Assembly (NCBI RefSeq): GCF_017313275.1
Contig: NZ_JAFLNM010000001.1
Coordinates: 248,001-312,000, forward strand
Direction: 5' to 3'
DNA from: Flagellimonas profundi
GTDB taxonomy: Bacteria; Bacteroidota; Bacteroidia; Flavobacteriales; Flavobacteriaceae
Length of the DNA: 64,000 nucleotides
The position numbers were made by a program, and so were the translations under genes. Every line of letters starts with the position of its first letter. The stretch's first letter is position 1. This document shows positions 25,045 through 34,814 of this stretch, piece by piece. The notes under the pieces were generated by a model. That model saw only the letters and a list, made by a program, of their open reading frames with translations. It was not told the DNA's origin and ran no database searches.

Positions 25045-26421
25045 ATGACACATAAAATGAACAAACTAACATATGGTGCACTGGCGCTTCTATTATGCTG
25101 GGCCTGTGCCAAAGCTCCCAAGGACGATACACCTTGGACCGATTTATACGATGGGACCCTCAACGGATGGAATCAAAAGGGAGGTGAAGCCAATTATACC
25201 GTTAACGGGGAGGAAATTGTAGGGGCAACGGTTCATGATACACCCAATTCCTTTTTGACAACGGATAAAATGTATGGGGACTTTATTTTAGAGTTGGACT
25301 ATAAAGTTGACTCAACCATGAATTCGGGGATACAGATTCGAAGCAATAGTATCCCGTATTACCAAAATGGTCGGGTCCATGGGTATCAGATTGAAATCGA
25401 TCCATCCGATAGGGCATGGAGTGCCGGTATTTATGATGAAGGCAGAAGAGGTTGGCTTGTTACCTTGGACAACAATCCAGAGGCACAAAAAGCCTTCAAA
25501 CAAAACGATTGGAACCATTATCGTATCGAGGCCCTTGGCGATACTATTAAAACTTGGATCAACGGTGTGCCGGCAGCCCATTTGATCGATGATAAAACGT
25601 CAAGTGGCTTTATAGCCCTTCAGGTACACAGTATTGGAAAAGACCAAAAGGAAGGAACCGAGATTGCTTGGCGCAACATCAAAATTTTGACCGATAGCCT
25701 TTCAAAATATGCTAAACCAATGCCTTTGGCAGCGGTGGAGACCAAAAACCATGTTAATGTGGATGAGGCCAAAAATGGTTGGAAGTTGTTGTGGGATGGT
25801 AAGACCACAAATGGTTGGCGCGGAGCCCGATTGGACGATTTTCCAGATAAAGGTTGGGTCATTGAAAATGGCGAATTAACTGTTTTGTCCTCGGGAGGAG
25901 AGGAATCGGCAGCTGGAGGGGATATTGTCACCACCGATGTATATGGGGATTTTGAACTTATGGTAGATTTTAAACTGACCAGGGGAGCCAATAGCGGCAT
26001 CAAATATTATGTAAACACCGATTTGAACAAGGGCCCAGGATCATCCATTGGATTGGAATATCAAATATTGGACGATGCCGTCCACCCGGATGCCAAATTG
26101 GGCAACCATGAAGGTAGCCGAACCTTGGCCTCTCTCTATGACCTTATAAAGGCCGACCCCAACAAGCCTGCAAATGCTATTGGGGAATGGAACACGGCCC
26201 ATATAATTTCCAAAGGCTCGCATGTGGAGCATTGGCTCAACGGAATGAAAGTCTTGGAATATGAAAGGGGAAGCGATGCATTCAAAAAATTGGTTTCCGA
26301 GAGCAAGTATAAGGTATGGCCCTATTTTGGAGAGGCGCCGACAGGCCCCATCTTGTTGCAAGACCATGGGGACAGGGTCAATTTCAGGAACATTAAGATA
26401 AAAACCACCGAAAAGCAGTAA
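25045..26421 (+). CDS. Two-domain DUF1080 (3-keto-disaccharide hydrolase type) lipoprotein
   Basis: A 458-residue lipoprotein (lipobox LCWAC) with two tandem concanavalin-like DUF1080 domains, about 28-215 and 245-455. Each begins with the same pattern (WTDLYDGTLNGWNQKGG; WKLLWDGKTTNGWRGA) and each contains an N-S-G-I segment (MNSGIQIRSN; ANSGIKYYVN). Members studied elsewhere act on 3-keto-glycosides by elimination/hydration. Tandem duplication in one chain is less common than the single-domain form. The two following Gfo/Idh oxidoreductases could make the 3-keto substrate, but no substrate is proven. Confidence 0.85.
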   Translation: MTHKMNKLTYGALALLLCWACAKAPKDDTPWTDLYDGTLNGWNQKGGEANYTVNGEEIVGATVHDTPNSFLTTDKMYGDFILELDYKVDSTMNSGIQIRSNSIPYYQNGRVHGYQIEIDPSDRAWSAGIYDEGRRGWLVTLDNNPEAQKAFKQNDWNHYRIEALGDTIKTWINGVPAAHLIDDKTSSGFIALQVHSIGKDQKEGTEIAWRNIKILTDSLSKYAKPMPLAAVETKNHVNVDEAKNGWKLLWDGKTTNGWRGARLDDFPDKGWVIENGELTVLSSGGEESAAGGDIVTTDVYGDFELMVDFKLTRGANSGIKYYVNTDLNKGPGSSIGLEYQILDDAVHPDAKLGNHEGSRTLASLYDLIKADPNKPANAIGEWNTAHIISKGSHVEHWLNGMKVLEYERGSDAFKKLVSESKYKVWPYFGEAPTGPILLQDHGDRVNFRNIKIKTTEKQ

Positions 26422-26425
26422 AATC

Positions 26426-27754
26426 ATGACCACAAGACGCGATTTCATAAAAAAAACAACAACGGGAACCGCAGCCGTAACATTGGGCAGCATGGTATTT
26501 CCTTCTTGGGCCAATGCCCGCATTCTGGGAGCCAACGATCAAATCAATTGCGCGGTTATCGGTATACGGAGCCGAGGTAAGGCCCATGTATTGGCCATCC
26601 ATCAAGATCCAAATGCCAAGATTTTATATAGTTGCGATGTTGATGATAAGATTCTTGAAGAACACAATACATGGTGCAAAAAACATATAGGCTACGTACC
26701 AAAGGTGGAAAAGGATTTTCGAAAGGTATTGGAAGATAAGGATGTGGACGCCATTTTTATCGCAACTCCCGAGCATTGGCATGCTCCCATGGCCATAATG
26801 GGCCTGCAAGCGGGAAAGCATGTTTATGTGGAGAAGCCCTGTAGCCACAATCCCTATGAAAACGACCTTTTGTTAGCTGCACGGAACAGGTATGGAAAAA
26901 ATGTGCAAATGGGAAATCAACAACGATCGGCCAAAACTTCCAAAATGGCTATTGAGGATATCAAAAAGGGAGTGATTGGCAACGTGTTCAAAGGAGAGGC
27001 TTATTACTCCAACAATCGTGGGTCCATAGGCCACGGAAAGTTGATGGATGTACCCAAAACCCTAGACTGGGAACTATGGCAAGGTCCGGCCCCCCGTGAG
27101 GATTACAGAGATAATATCCACCCTTACAATTGGCATTGGTTCCGGAACTGGGGTACGGGAGAGATTCATAACAACGGTACCCATGAGATTGATATTTGCC
27201 GATGGGCCTTGGGCGTGGATCTGCCCGAAACGGTGACCGCCTTTGGCGGAAAGTATACTTATGATGATGATTGGGAATACCCGGACAATCAACAAGTGAC
27301 CTATTCTTTTCCAGGAAATAAATTCATCACTTGGACCTCCCATAGCCGAGGTATCATGAAACCGGAAAGACCCGGACGGGGCATAACGATCTACGGCAGC
27401 AAAGGTGTTATGGAATTGAGTAGAAACTTTTACAAATTATATGGTTTGGATGGCAAGTTGTTGAAACAGGAAGATGAAGCTACCATTAGTGCCACCCTTA
27501 ATACTCAAGGCATCGGCGGCTTGGATGTGGATCATGTGGCCAACTTTTTCAATGCCATCCGAAAAGACGCCTCCCTGAATTCCGATATTAGGGATGCCAG
27601 TGTTTCCACCATGCTCTGCCATTTGGGGAATATGGCTTACGATGCCGGACATACCATCGAAATAGATACCCAAACGGGCAAGGTGTTGAACAGTGAAAAA
27701 GCCATGCAAAGCTGGAAGAGGGATTATGAAAATGGATGGGAACCTAAACTATAG
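26426..27754 (+). CDS. Secreted-type Gfo/Idh/MocA oxidoreductase 1
   Basis: A 442-residue protein with a twin-arginine-like leader (TTRRDFIKKTTTGTAAVTLG) and mature start near residue 30. The Rossmann half begins INCAVIGIRSRGKAHV and holds EKPCSHNP with the conserved Lys-Pro; the C-terminal half has GTHEIDICRWALG with the catalytic-type Asp/His. These NAD(P)-dependent enzymes oxidise or reduce sugars. It follows the DUF1080 gene by four bases and precedes a second paralogue, fitting a keto-sugar pathway in the envelope. The sugar is not known. Confidence 0.87.
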   Translation: MTTRRDFIKKTTTGTAAVTLGSMVFPSWANARILGANDQINCAVIGIRSRGKAHVLAIHQDPNAKILYSCDVDDKILEEHNTWCKKHIGYVPKVEKDFRKVLEDKDVDAIFIATPEHWHAPMAIMGLQAGKHVYVEKPCSHNPYENDLLLAARNRYGKNVQMGNQQRSAKTSKMAIEDIKKGVIGNVFKGEAYYSNNRGSIGHGKLMDVPKTLDWELWQGPAPREDYRDNIHPYNWHWFRNWGTGEIHNNGTHEIDICRWALGVDLPETVTAFGGKYTYDDDWEYPDNQQVTYSFPGNKFITWTSHSRGIMKPERPGRGITIYGSKGVMELSRNFYKLYGLDGKLLKQEDEATISATLNTQGIGGLDVDHVANFFNAIRKDASLNSDIRDASVSTMLCHLGNMAYDAGHTIEIDTQTGKVLNSEKAMQSWKRDYENGWEPKL

Positions 27755-27760
27755 ATAAAG

Positions 27761-28957
27761 ATGAAACGAAGGGAATTTTTAGTAAAGGGTAGTTTGGCTG
27801 GTTCAGCGGCCCTATATGCTCCTACAGTCTTAGGGTTTGGAACACCAAGTGCCAATGAAACCATCAATGTCGGGGTAATTGGAACAGGAGACCGAGGCGG
27901 TGGACTAATCCCTTTCATCAATCAAATCCCGAATATGAGAGTGGTGGCCTGTAGTGATATCATACCTTTCAGGTTAAGCTCCGGCCTTTCCAAAGTGGAA
28001 GGTAAGGCCAAGGGCTATTCGGACTATAGAAAATTGTTGGAAGACAAGAACGTAGATGCCGTATTGGTGGCAACCCCGTTCAGTACGCATTCCCAAATTG
28101 TGGTCGAAGCCCTGAAAGCGGGCAAACATGTGTATGGGGAAAAAACCATGGCAAAGGGCTATGATGGGATAAAATCCATAGTCCACGCATCCGAAAATTC
28201 AGGAACCATTTTCCAAGCAGGTCACCAGTACCATAGTTCCCGTTTGTACACCCATATTGTAGATGAAATCAAAAAGGGCAAAATTGGCAAAATAACCGCT
28301 TTTGAATGCCAATGGAACAGAAACAATAATTGGCGAAGACCTGTGCCCGATCCCAAATGGGAGCGCATGATCAATTGGCGGATGTATCGGGAATTTTCGG
28401 GTGGGCTTTTGGCCGAACTTTGTTCACACCAATTGGATTTTGCCAATTGGGTACTCGGTTCCATGCCCGAAAGAGTGATGGGGATAGGTGGTATTGATTA
28501 TTGGAAAGACGGCAGGGAAACGTATGATAACATCCATCTTATTTATAGCTACCCCGAAGGTGTGAGGACATCTTTCACATGTTTGACCAGTAATGCCATG
28601 GGCGATTATAAAGTAAAGGTAATGGGGGACAAAGGTGCCTATATTTTGGATTATGTAAAAGCATGGTATTACCCGGAAGGTAGTTATCAAAAAGAAATAG
28701 GCGAGGTCGATGGCGTTTCGGGGGCAACCCTGAACTGGGACCAAGGCAGGGGCATACCTGTAAAATTTGACCATGAGGACCCCAGTAAACAAGCCTTGAT
28801 CGATTTTAGGGACAATATCGTGAACAACACCCTACCCATATCCAATGCAAAAACAGGAGCCATGGCCGCACTTTGTGTACAGATGGGCCTCGATGCCATG
28901 TATGGGAATACCATTGTGGAAACGGATGATAAAATGATTCATGAAATATTGGGATAG
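27761..28957 (+). CDS. Secreted-type Gfo/Idh/MocA oxidoreductase 2
   Basis: A 398-residue protein with a twin-arginine-like leader (MKRREFLVKGSLAGSAALYAP). The nucleotide-binding start is INVGVIGTGDRGGGLI, followed by GEKTMAKGYDG in place of the usual EKP motif (Pro replaced by Thr), and LLAELCSHQLDFANWVLG for the catalytic region. Six bases separate it from the previous oxidoreductase. The changed EKP motif suggests the two paralogues have different substrates or directions. Confidence 0.86.
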   Translation: MKRREFLVKGSLAGSAALYAPTVLGFGTPSANETINVGVIGTGDRGGGLIPFINQIPNMRVVACSDIIPFRLSSGLSKVEGKAKGYSDYRKLLEDKNVDAVLVATPFSTHSQIVVEALKAGKHVYGEKTMAKGYDGIKSIVHASENSGTIFQAGHQYHSSRLYTHIVDEIKKGKIGKITAFECQWNRNNNWRRPVPDPKWERMINWRMYREFSGGLLAELCSHQLDFANWVLGSMPERVMGIGGIDYWKDGRETYDNIHLIYSYPEGVRTSFTCLTSNAMGDYKVKVMGDKGAYILDYVKAWYYPEGSYQKEIGEVDGVSGATLNWDQGRGIPVKFDHEDPSKQALIDFRDNIVNNTLPISNAKTGAMAALCVQMGLDAMYGNTIVETDDKMIHEILG

Positions 28958-28995
28958 CCTGGAAATCTGCTGGAAGCAGCAATAATCAACCGAAC

Positions 28996-30423
28996 ATGGA
29001 AAAGAAGTTGAAGCAGAATTTTATAACGGATAATTTTTTACTGCATAACAAATATGCTGAAGAATTGTATCATGAATATGCGGCGAAGCAGCCCATCATT
29101 GACTATCACTGTCATCTTTCCCCGGCCCAAATTGCAAAAGATCATATTTTTGAGAACCTTACCCAGGCTTGGATTCAGGGCGACCATTATAAATGGCGGG
29201 CCATGCGAGCCGCAGGTGTCAATGAAAGGTATATTACCGGTAGTGCCGATGATAGGGAAAAATTTCAGGGATGGGCAGCCACAGTTCCATATACCTTAAG
29301 AAATCCACTATATCATTGGACGCATTTGGAACTCAAGCGATATTTTGATATTGATTTGTTACTCAACAATGATACGGCCCATGAAATTTACCAAGAAACA
29401 TCCGTAAAATTGAAAAGTGGGGCCTACAGTTGCCAAAACCTTATTCAAGACATGAATGTTGAGGTAGTCTGTACCACGGAGGATCCAACAGATACGTTGG
29501 AGCATCATCAACAACTTGCAAAAAGTGGATATGAGGTTCATATAAACACTTCATTCAGACCGGATAAGGCCTTACTGATTTCACATGAAGGATATAATTC
29601 ATATCTGGATGTACTCGGAGAGATAAGTGGTATGGAAATAACATCCTATAAAACTTTATGTGATGCATTGGCCAAACGGATTGCCTATTTTCATGAAAAT
29701 GGATGTCGGTTATCAGACCATGGATTGAATTATATTCCATTTGTGGAAGCTTCGACCCATGAGCTGGAATCAATTTTTACCAAGAGTAGAAAAGAAGAAA
29801 ATCTGACTCGTGACGAAGTTGATAAGTACCAAACCGCACTCTTGTTGTTTTTGGGAGAACAGTACCATGCCAAAGGTTGGGTACAGCAATTTCACTTGGG
29901 GGCACTTCGCAACAACAACTCCCGTAAGTTTAGGGAATTGGGACCGGATACCGGATGGGATTCCATAGGGGATTATCCACAGGCTTATACACTGTCCCGC
30001 TACTTGGATGCATTGGATACCGACGACAACCTTGCAAAAACAATACTTTATAATCTGAATCCGGCAGACAACGAAATGTTGGCCGCTATGATTGGTAATT
30101 TTAACGACGGCAGTATAAAAGGAAAGATGCAATTTGGGTCTGGTTGGTGGTTCTTGGACCAAAAAGATGGTATTACAAAACAGTTGAACGCACTTTCCAA
30201 TATGGGACTGTTAAGTTGTTTTATTGGCATGCTCACCGATTCTAGAAGTTTTCTTTCCTATCCACGACATGAATATTTTAGAAGGGTGCTCTGTAATATT
30301 TTGGGTGAAGAGATGCAGAAAGGTGAATTGCCCGAGGAAATGGATTTAATTGGGAAAATGGTGGTGGACATCTGCTATCAAAATGCGAAAGAATATTTTA
30401 AATTTAATGCAATACATAAATGA
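28996..30423 (+). CDS. uxaC: Glucuronate isomerase
   Basis: A 475-residue protein of the UxaC family: IDYHCHLSPAQIAKDH near residue 35 with the metal-binding His-x-His, LYHWTHLELKRYF, the VCTTEDPTDTLEHHQ region, and WVQQFHLGALRNNN. It isomerises D-glucuronate to D-fructuronate (and D-galacturonate to D-tagaturonate). Length matches family members (about 465-475). It feeds the SDR at the other end of the operon. Confidence 0.94.
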   Translation: MEKKLKQNFITDNFLLHNKYAEELYHEYAAKQPIIDYHCHLSPAQIAKDHIFENLTQAWIQGDHYKWRAMRAAGVNERYITGSADDREKFQGWAATVPYTLRNPLYHWTHLELKRYFDIDLLLNNDTAHEIYQETSVKLKSGAYSCQNLIQDMNVEVVCTTEDPTDTLEHHQQLAKSGYEVHINTSFRPDKALLISHEGYNSYLDVLGEISGMEITSYKTLCDALAKRIAYFHENGCRLSDHGLNYIPFVEASTHELESIFTKSRKEENLTRDEVDKYQTALLLFLGEQYHAKGWVQQFHLGALRNNNSRKFRELGPDTGWDSIGDYPQAYTLSRYLDALDTDDNLAKTILYNLNPADNEMLAAMIGNFNDGSIKGKMQFGSGWWFLDQKDGITKQLNALSNMGLLSCFIGMLTDSRSFLSYPRHEYFRRVLCNILGEEMQKGELPEEMDLIGKMVVDICYQNAKEYFKFNAIHK

Positions 30424-30487
30424 TGGTCGAAACCATTGACCATAGGATAATGGGCGCAGGAAAGAATAATTGGAGAAACAGTAAATT

Positions 30488-31528
30488 ATGAATAAGGTAG
30501 TTACATTCGGAGAGATCATGTTGCGGTTGTCACCTCCCGGTTTTTTGAGATTTTCACAAACCAATTCGTTTGATGTGGTCTATGGGGGAGGAGAGTCCAA
30601 TGTGGCGGTCTCCTTGGCCAATTATGGTATTCCAGTGGATTTTGTTACGAGGTTGCCCAAGAACGATATTGGGGAATGTGCACTTATGGAAATGCGAAAG
30701 CGTGGTGTAGGTGTGGATAAAATTGTTTTTGGTGGAGACCGCTTGGGCATATACTTTTTGGAAACCGGGGCAGTAAGTAGGGGCAGCAAGGTAATTTATG
30801 ATAGGGCCCATTCCGCCATGGCCGAAATTCAAAAAGGCATGATAGATTGGGACTTTGTGTTTGATGGGGTCTCATGGTTCCATTGGACAGGGATTACCCC
30901 AGCCATCTCACAAGGTGCCGCCGACGCTTGTCTGGAAGCTGTACAGACTGCAAAGAAACGTGGCATCACTGTATCCACCGATCTGAATTACAGGGCCAAA
31001 CTTTGGAAATACGGTGTGGAACCAGAAGCCATAATGACCGAGCTTACTTCCTATTGCGATATTATTTTGGGTAACGAGGAAGATGCCGAAAAGCATTTCG
31101 GTATAAAACCAGAAGGGCTGGATATCACTACCCAGGGAGAACATGTAAAAGCGGAAGCATTTCTTTCTGTTTGTAAGCAGATGATGAAGAAATTTCCCTA
31201 TGCCAAAAAAGTGATAACGACCCTTCGCGGGTCAATAAGTGCTTCCCATAACACATGGGCTGGCGTACTGTACGACGGAAAAAAGATGTATAAATCGCCG
31301 GAATACCAAATTACCCATATTGTGGACAGGGTTGGTGGAGGAGACTCGTTTATGGGTGGCCTTATATACGGGCTGCTAAACTATCCGAACGATGATCAAA
31401 AGGCACTGAATTTTGCGGTGGCCGCTTCCTGTTTGAAGCATACCATAATGGGAGACGCCAACTTGGTGACCGTGGAAGAAGTGGAAAAATTGATGGGAGG
31501 CGATGCCTCCGGAAGAGTGGCGAGATAA
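30488..31528 (+). CDS. kdgK: 2-keto-3-deoxygluconate kinase (PfkB family)
   Basis: A 346-residue ribokinase-family protein. An N-terminal substrate region (GEIMLRLSPPGFLRFSQ, YGGGESNVAVSLANYG) is followed by the PfkB C-terminal signature DRVGGGDSFMGGLIYGLL with the catalytic Asp. It phosphorylates 2-keto-3-deoxygluconate to KDPG. The role is set by position between uxaC and the KDPG aldolase; other hexose-type kinases share the fold. Confidence 0.9.
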   Translation: MNKVVTFGEIMLRLSPPGFLRFSQTNSFDVVYGGGESNVAVSLANYGIPVDFVTRLPKNDIGECALMEMRKRGVGVDKIVFGGDRLGIYFLETGAVSRGSKVIYDRAHSAMAEIQKGMIDWDFVFDGVSWFHWTGITPAISQGAADACLEAVQTAKKRGITVSTDLNYRAKLWKYGVEPEAIMTELTSYCDIILGNEEDAEKHFGIKPEGLDITTQGEHVKAEAFLSVCKQMMKKFPYAKKVITTLRGSISASHNTWAGVLYDGKKMYKSPEYQITHIVDRVGGGDSFMGGLIYGLLNYPNDDQKALNFAVAASCLKHTIMGDANLVTVEEVEKLMGGDASGRVAR

Positions 31529-31539
31529 ATTAAGAAACT

Positions 31540-32211
31540 ATGGCAAAATATTCAAGAATTGAGGTGGCACTCGCAATGGAAGACACCGGTATGGTACCGC
31601 TATTTTACCACCCAGATGTGGAATTGGGAAAAAAGGTGCTCAAAGCCTGCTACGAAGGAGGTTCTCGATTGATGGAGTTTACGGCAAGAGGCGATTTCGC
31701 TTTCGAGAGTTTCCTTGAACTGAGCAAATATGCATTGCAGGAACTCCCGGGAATGATCATGGGTGTGGGATCGATTACCGATGCCGCGGCGGCCTCAATG
31801 TTCATCCAGATGGGAGCAAACTTTGTAGTCACACCTTCGTTAAGGGAAGATATAGCAATTACGTGTAACCGAAAAAAGATATTGTACTTACCGGGCTGTG
31901 GCAGTTTAACAGAAATTAATCGTGCAGAGGAACTAGGGTGTGAGATTGTAAAGCTTTTTCCTGGGTCTGTTTATGCCCCGGGATTTGTAAAGGCGATCAA
32001 AGGCCCACAACCCTGGACCAAGGTAATGCCAACCGGAGGTGTCGACATTAATGAGGAGAATCTTAGGGAATGGTTCAAGGCAGGTGTTACCTGTGTAGGC
32101 ATTGGATCCAAGCTGATAAGCAAGGAAATTTTGGAATCGGGAGATTTTGATAGCTTGAGAGAAAGGGTCAAAATTTCTTTGGCGACCATAACAAAGATTA
32201 GAAACGCATAA
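31540..32211 (+). CDS. kdgA: KDPG aldolase
   Basis: A 223-residue class I aldolase of the Eda family. Motifs are LMEFTARGDF with the catalytic Glu, VTPSLRED, LPGCGSLTEI, and EIVKLFPG with the Schiff-base Lys, ending with GGVDINEENL. It splits 2-keto-3-deoxy-6-phosphogluconate into pyruvate and glyceraldehyde-3-phosphate, completing the pathway. It starts 11 bases after kdgK and is the last gene of the operon. Confidence 0.93.
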   Translation: MAKYSRIEVALAMEDTGMVPLFYHPDVELGKKVLKACYEGGSRLMEFTARGDFAFESFLELSKYALQELPGMIMGVGSITDAAAASMFIQMGANFVVTPSLREDIAITCNRKKILYLPGCGSLTEINRAEELGCEIVKLFPGSVYAPGFVKAIKGPQPWTKVMPTGGVDINEENLREWFKAGVTCVGIGSKLISKEILESGDFDSLRERVKISLATITKIRNA

Positions 32212-32259
32212 GAAAACCATTAAATTTCATCGCTTTTTGAACTTTAATATCTTTTAGGT

Positions 32260-32403
32260 TTAGAGATTTTGAATTTCATTCCAGTCTAATTTAGTGATTG
32301 TATTTCCTTTCAATATTAGGATATAGGCCTCTTTATCTTTTGCTGTTCCATAATAATCCATATTTATTAAAGTGTATGTGTAGCATTCGCTAAAAATGTA
32401 GCC
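32260..32403 (-). pseudogene. Possible coding remnant of unknown origin
   Basis: The minus strand has 47 sense codons ending at TAA (32260-32262), preceded by an in-frame stop just upstream. The residues (SECYTYTLINMDYYGTAKDK, then EAYILILKGNTITKLDW) look protein-like, but only a late internal ATG is available. It may be the tail of a decayed gene. I do not recognise it. Confidence 0.22.
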
Positions 32404-32518
32404 TTACCCTTTTTAGGGATGCCTATAAATCAGCTTGCTCAGTAATTCAATAAGAGAAACTCTTTCCGAACTCAATCCAAGATGCTCCAAATTGGTTAGA
32501 GCAGCATAACAACTGTAT

Positions 32519-32755
32519 ATGGATAATACAAAAACTGAAATACCTAATAGAACTTTGATTATTCACAATGATTTATTAACAGTCCTCCATGTTTGGTTCG
32601 CTTGCTTAGGGTTATCAACAATGGTAATTAAAACCTTAAATGACAATAAGCACAGGATAAGACCGTTTATTTTATTAAAGTTTCATTTATTAGGAAATAT
32701 CTTACTTGTAATTAATGTTTTTTCAGCTACAGAAATGTCGATGATTCATTTATAA
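32519..32755 (+). CDS. Possible small membrane protein upstream of a sensor kinase
   Basis: A 78-residue frame ending five bases before the kinase ATG, on the same strand. It has two hydrophobic stretches (LLTVLHVWFACLGLSTMVI and FHLLGNILLVINVFSA) separated by a basic loop. No family is recognised. The close spacing favours a real gene; composition alone does not prove it. Upstream, 32404-32518 holds nothing recognisable. Confidence 0.35.
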   Translation: MDNTKTEIPNRTLIIHNDLLTVLHVWFACLGLSTMVIKTLNDNKHRIRPFILLKFHLLGNILLVINVFSATEMSMIHL

Positions 32756-32759
32756 TCTT

Positions 32760-33857
32760 ATGTTTAAAAACATATTTACTCAAACTGACATGAAACAAAC
32801 ACCAAAAAAAAGATTCTCAGAGTTGGAACAACAAAAAAACGCATTGGACCAATCTGCAATGGTGGCCATCACTGACACTAGTGGTAACATTACTTATGTT
32901 AATAATAAGTTCTGTGAGGTTTCTCAATATACTAGCCAGGAATTAATTGGACAAAACCATAGAATAATCAATTCTGGGTTGCATGACAATTCTTTTTTCA
33001 GAAACCTTTGGAGAACTATCTCAAGTGGTAACACTTGGCAAGGGGAAATTAGAAATCAGGCCAAGGATAATTCATATTACTGGGTGTACACGACTATAGT
33101 TCCCTTTCTTGACGAAAATGGCCAGCCATACCAATACGTTTCAATACGTTTTGATATTACTAATCAAAAAAAGCAAGAGTTGGAACTGCTTCATCGAAAC
33201 GAACAATTGGCAGATTTCTGTTCTATTGTTTCCCATAACCTTAGGGCGCCCCTTTCAAACCTCATACTTTTAACTTCAATGATAGAGAAATCTAACGATG
33301 TCAATGAACAAAAAGAACTAGTGGAAATGATATCCAAACCGGTAAACCTCTTAAATGAGACTTTCAATGAATTAGTCGAGTCCATCCAAGTTTTGAATAA
33401 TCCTAAAATTCAAAAGGAAGAACTTTATTTTCAAGATTGTTTCGACCAAGTTATTGGTACCCTTAATGTTAAACAGTTATTTCCGGAGATTGTTATTATT
33501 ACAAATTTCAATGATGCATCCCATATTATCTATCCCAAAAACTACTTGATCAGCATCTTTCATAACTTAATAAGCAATGCCATCAAATATCGATCACCCA
33601 ATAGAACATTGATTATCAAAATTGCCACATACAAAGCGAATTCATCAATTTGGTTGAAGGTAGCTGACAATGGCTTGGGAATAGATTTAGAAGCATATGG
33701 AAATAAATTATTCGGATTGCAGAAGACTTTTCATGGAAACGAGGATGCCAAAGGTTTTGGGTTGTTTATGACCAAAACACAGGTTCAATCCATGGGCGGT
33801 ATCATTTTTGCAGAAAGTGAACCAGACTTGGGCAGCACATTTTATGTCAAATTTTAA
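32760..33857 (+). CDS. PAS-domain sensor histidine kinase
   Basis: A 365-residue soluble kinase. The PAS domain covers about 28-140 (AMVAITDTSGNITYVNNKFC, SQELIGQNHRIINSG, YYWVYTTIVPFLDENG). A HisKA-like region carries SIVSHNLRAPLSN (His159), and an HATPase domain carries NLISNAIKY, DNGLGID and GFGLFMTK. There are no membrane helices, so it senses an internal cue. No cofactor-binding residue is identifiable. A single-domain receiver gene follows after 12 bases. An internal ATG at 32790 is an alternative start. Confidence 0.86.
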   Translation: MFKNIFTQTDMKQTPKKRFSELEQQKNALDQSAMVAITDTSGNITYVNNKFCEVSQYTSQELIGQNHRIINSGLHDNSFFRNLWRTISSGNTWQGEIRNQAKDNSYYWVYTTIVPFLDENGQPYQYVSIRFDITNQKKQELELLHRNEQLADFCSIVSHNLRAPLSNLILLTSMIEKSNDVNEQKELVEMISKPVNLLNETFNELVESIQVLNNPKIQKEELYFQDCFDQVIGTLNVKQLFPEIVIITNFNDASHIIYPKNYLISIFHNLISNAIKYRSPNRTLIIKIATYKANSSIWLKVADNGLGIDLEAYGNKLFGLQKTFHGNEDAKGFGLFMTKTQVQSMGGIIFAESEPDLGSTFYVKF

Positions 33858-33869
33858 ATATTTCATTTT

Positions 33870-34277
33870 ATGAATGCAATAGATACTCTATACTTGATTG
33901 ATGATGATGATACTTATCAATTCATTGTGAAAAAAACCATTTCATCGACCAGATTGGTCAAAAGCATTAAAATATTTTCCAATGGTAAATTGGCCATCGA
34001 TTTTTTAGAATCAGTATTGGGAAATGTAAATGAAATTCCCGATGTTATTTTACTTGATTTATCAATGCCAGTGATGGATGGATGGCAATTTTTAGAGCGT
34101 TATTTCTTATTGAAGCCTAGAATTGCGAAAAAAATAGTTGTCTATATTGTTTCATCCTCAATTGACCCTAGTGATGTAGAGAGGGCAAAAAGCATTAGTG
34201 AAGTGACCGATTATTTTGTCAAACCTTTGACAAAGGAAAAATTGATATTAATGCTTGAAAGTATTCAACTATCTTGA
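33870..34277 (+). CDS. Single-domain response regulator (receiver only)
   Basis: A 135-residue receiver with Asp11-Asp14 acidic cluster, phospho-acceptor Asp63 (ILLDLSMPVMDGW), Ser/Thr in YIVSSS and Lys in YFVKPL. There is no output domain, so it passes the phosphate onward or acts by protein contact, as is common in Bacteroidota PAS-kinase pairs. It is partner to the kinase just upstream. Confidence 0.87.
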   Translation: MNAIDTLYLIDDDDTYQFIVKKTISSTRLVKSIKIFSNGKLAIDFLESVLGNVNEIPDVILLDLSMPVMDGWQFLERYFLLKPRIAKKIVVYIVSSSIDPSDVERAKSISEVTDYFVKPLTKEKLILMLESIQLS

Positions 34278-34296
34278 TTAAAGTGAATTTCACTTT

Positions 34297-34617
34297 TCAT
34301 AGGGGTGAAAATTGACAAAAAATGGCCATGAAATTCTCCTGAATGCTTTTGAAGTGGATTCCCTTCTTTTCAAAATCTTCGATGAGTTTAATGAGATGTG
34401 AAAGGCTTCTGGCGATTCGGTCCAGTTTCCAGACTACAAGAGTGTCACCTTCACGCAAAATGGATAAAAGTTCATCAAGACCCTTTTTTTTCGCTTTTGC
34501 CCGAGATGAAATATCCGCATAGATGTTCTTGGGTTTGATACCTTCCTTTAAAAAGGCATCCACCTGTAAATCGTGTTTCTGTGATTTTGTGCTCACTCTT
34601 GCATAACCGAACTTCAT
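34297..34617 (-). pseudogene. Truncated serine recombinase (resolvase N-terminal domain)
   Basis: A 106-residue fragment of a small resolvase/invertase. The catalytic domain is well kept (KFGYARVSTKSQ with Ser9; VVWKLDRIARSL) up to GIHFKSIQEN. There the usual continuation (phage-like helix and Hin-type HTH) is lost and 11 unrelated residues end the frame. The normal length is about 180-200. Neither alternative frame restores it, so this is a deletion rather than a single indel. Copies of the dispersed repeat lie just upstream, marking a rearranged spot. Confidence 0.75.
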
Positions 34618-34814
34618 CTTAGGTGTAAAAAAGGGTATATAAGGTAAACTATTTAAGTGTACCGAAAAGTAAACTCTTTAGAATCAGTAGACTCATTTTT
34701 ACAATGAAAGTTCAATAAAACGGTGGATTAATGATTATTAAGAGGAGAAATAGTTGGATACTATAAGTGGGATATTTTTCTATCTCATTTAGTTATAATT
34801 CCGTATTTTTAAAA

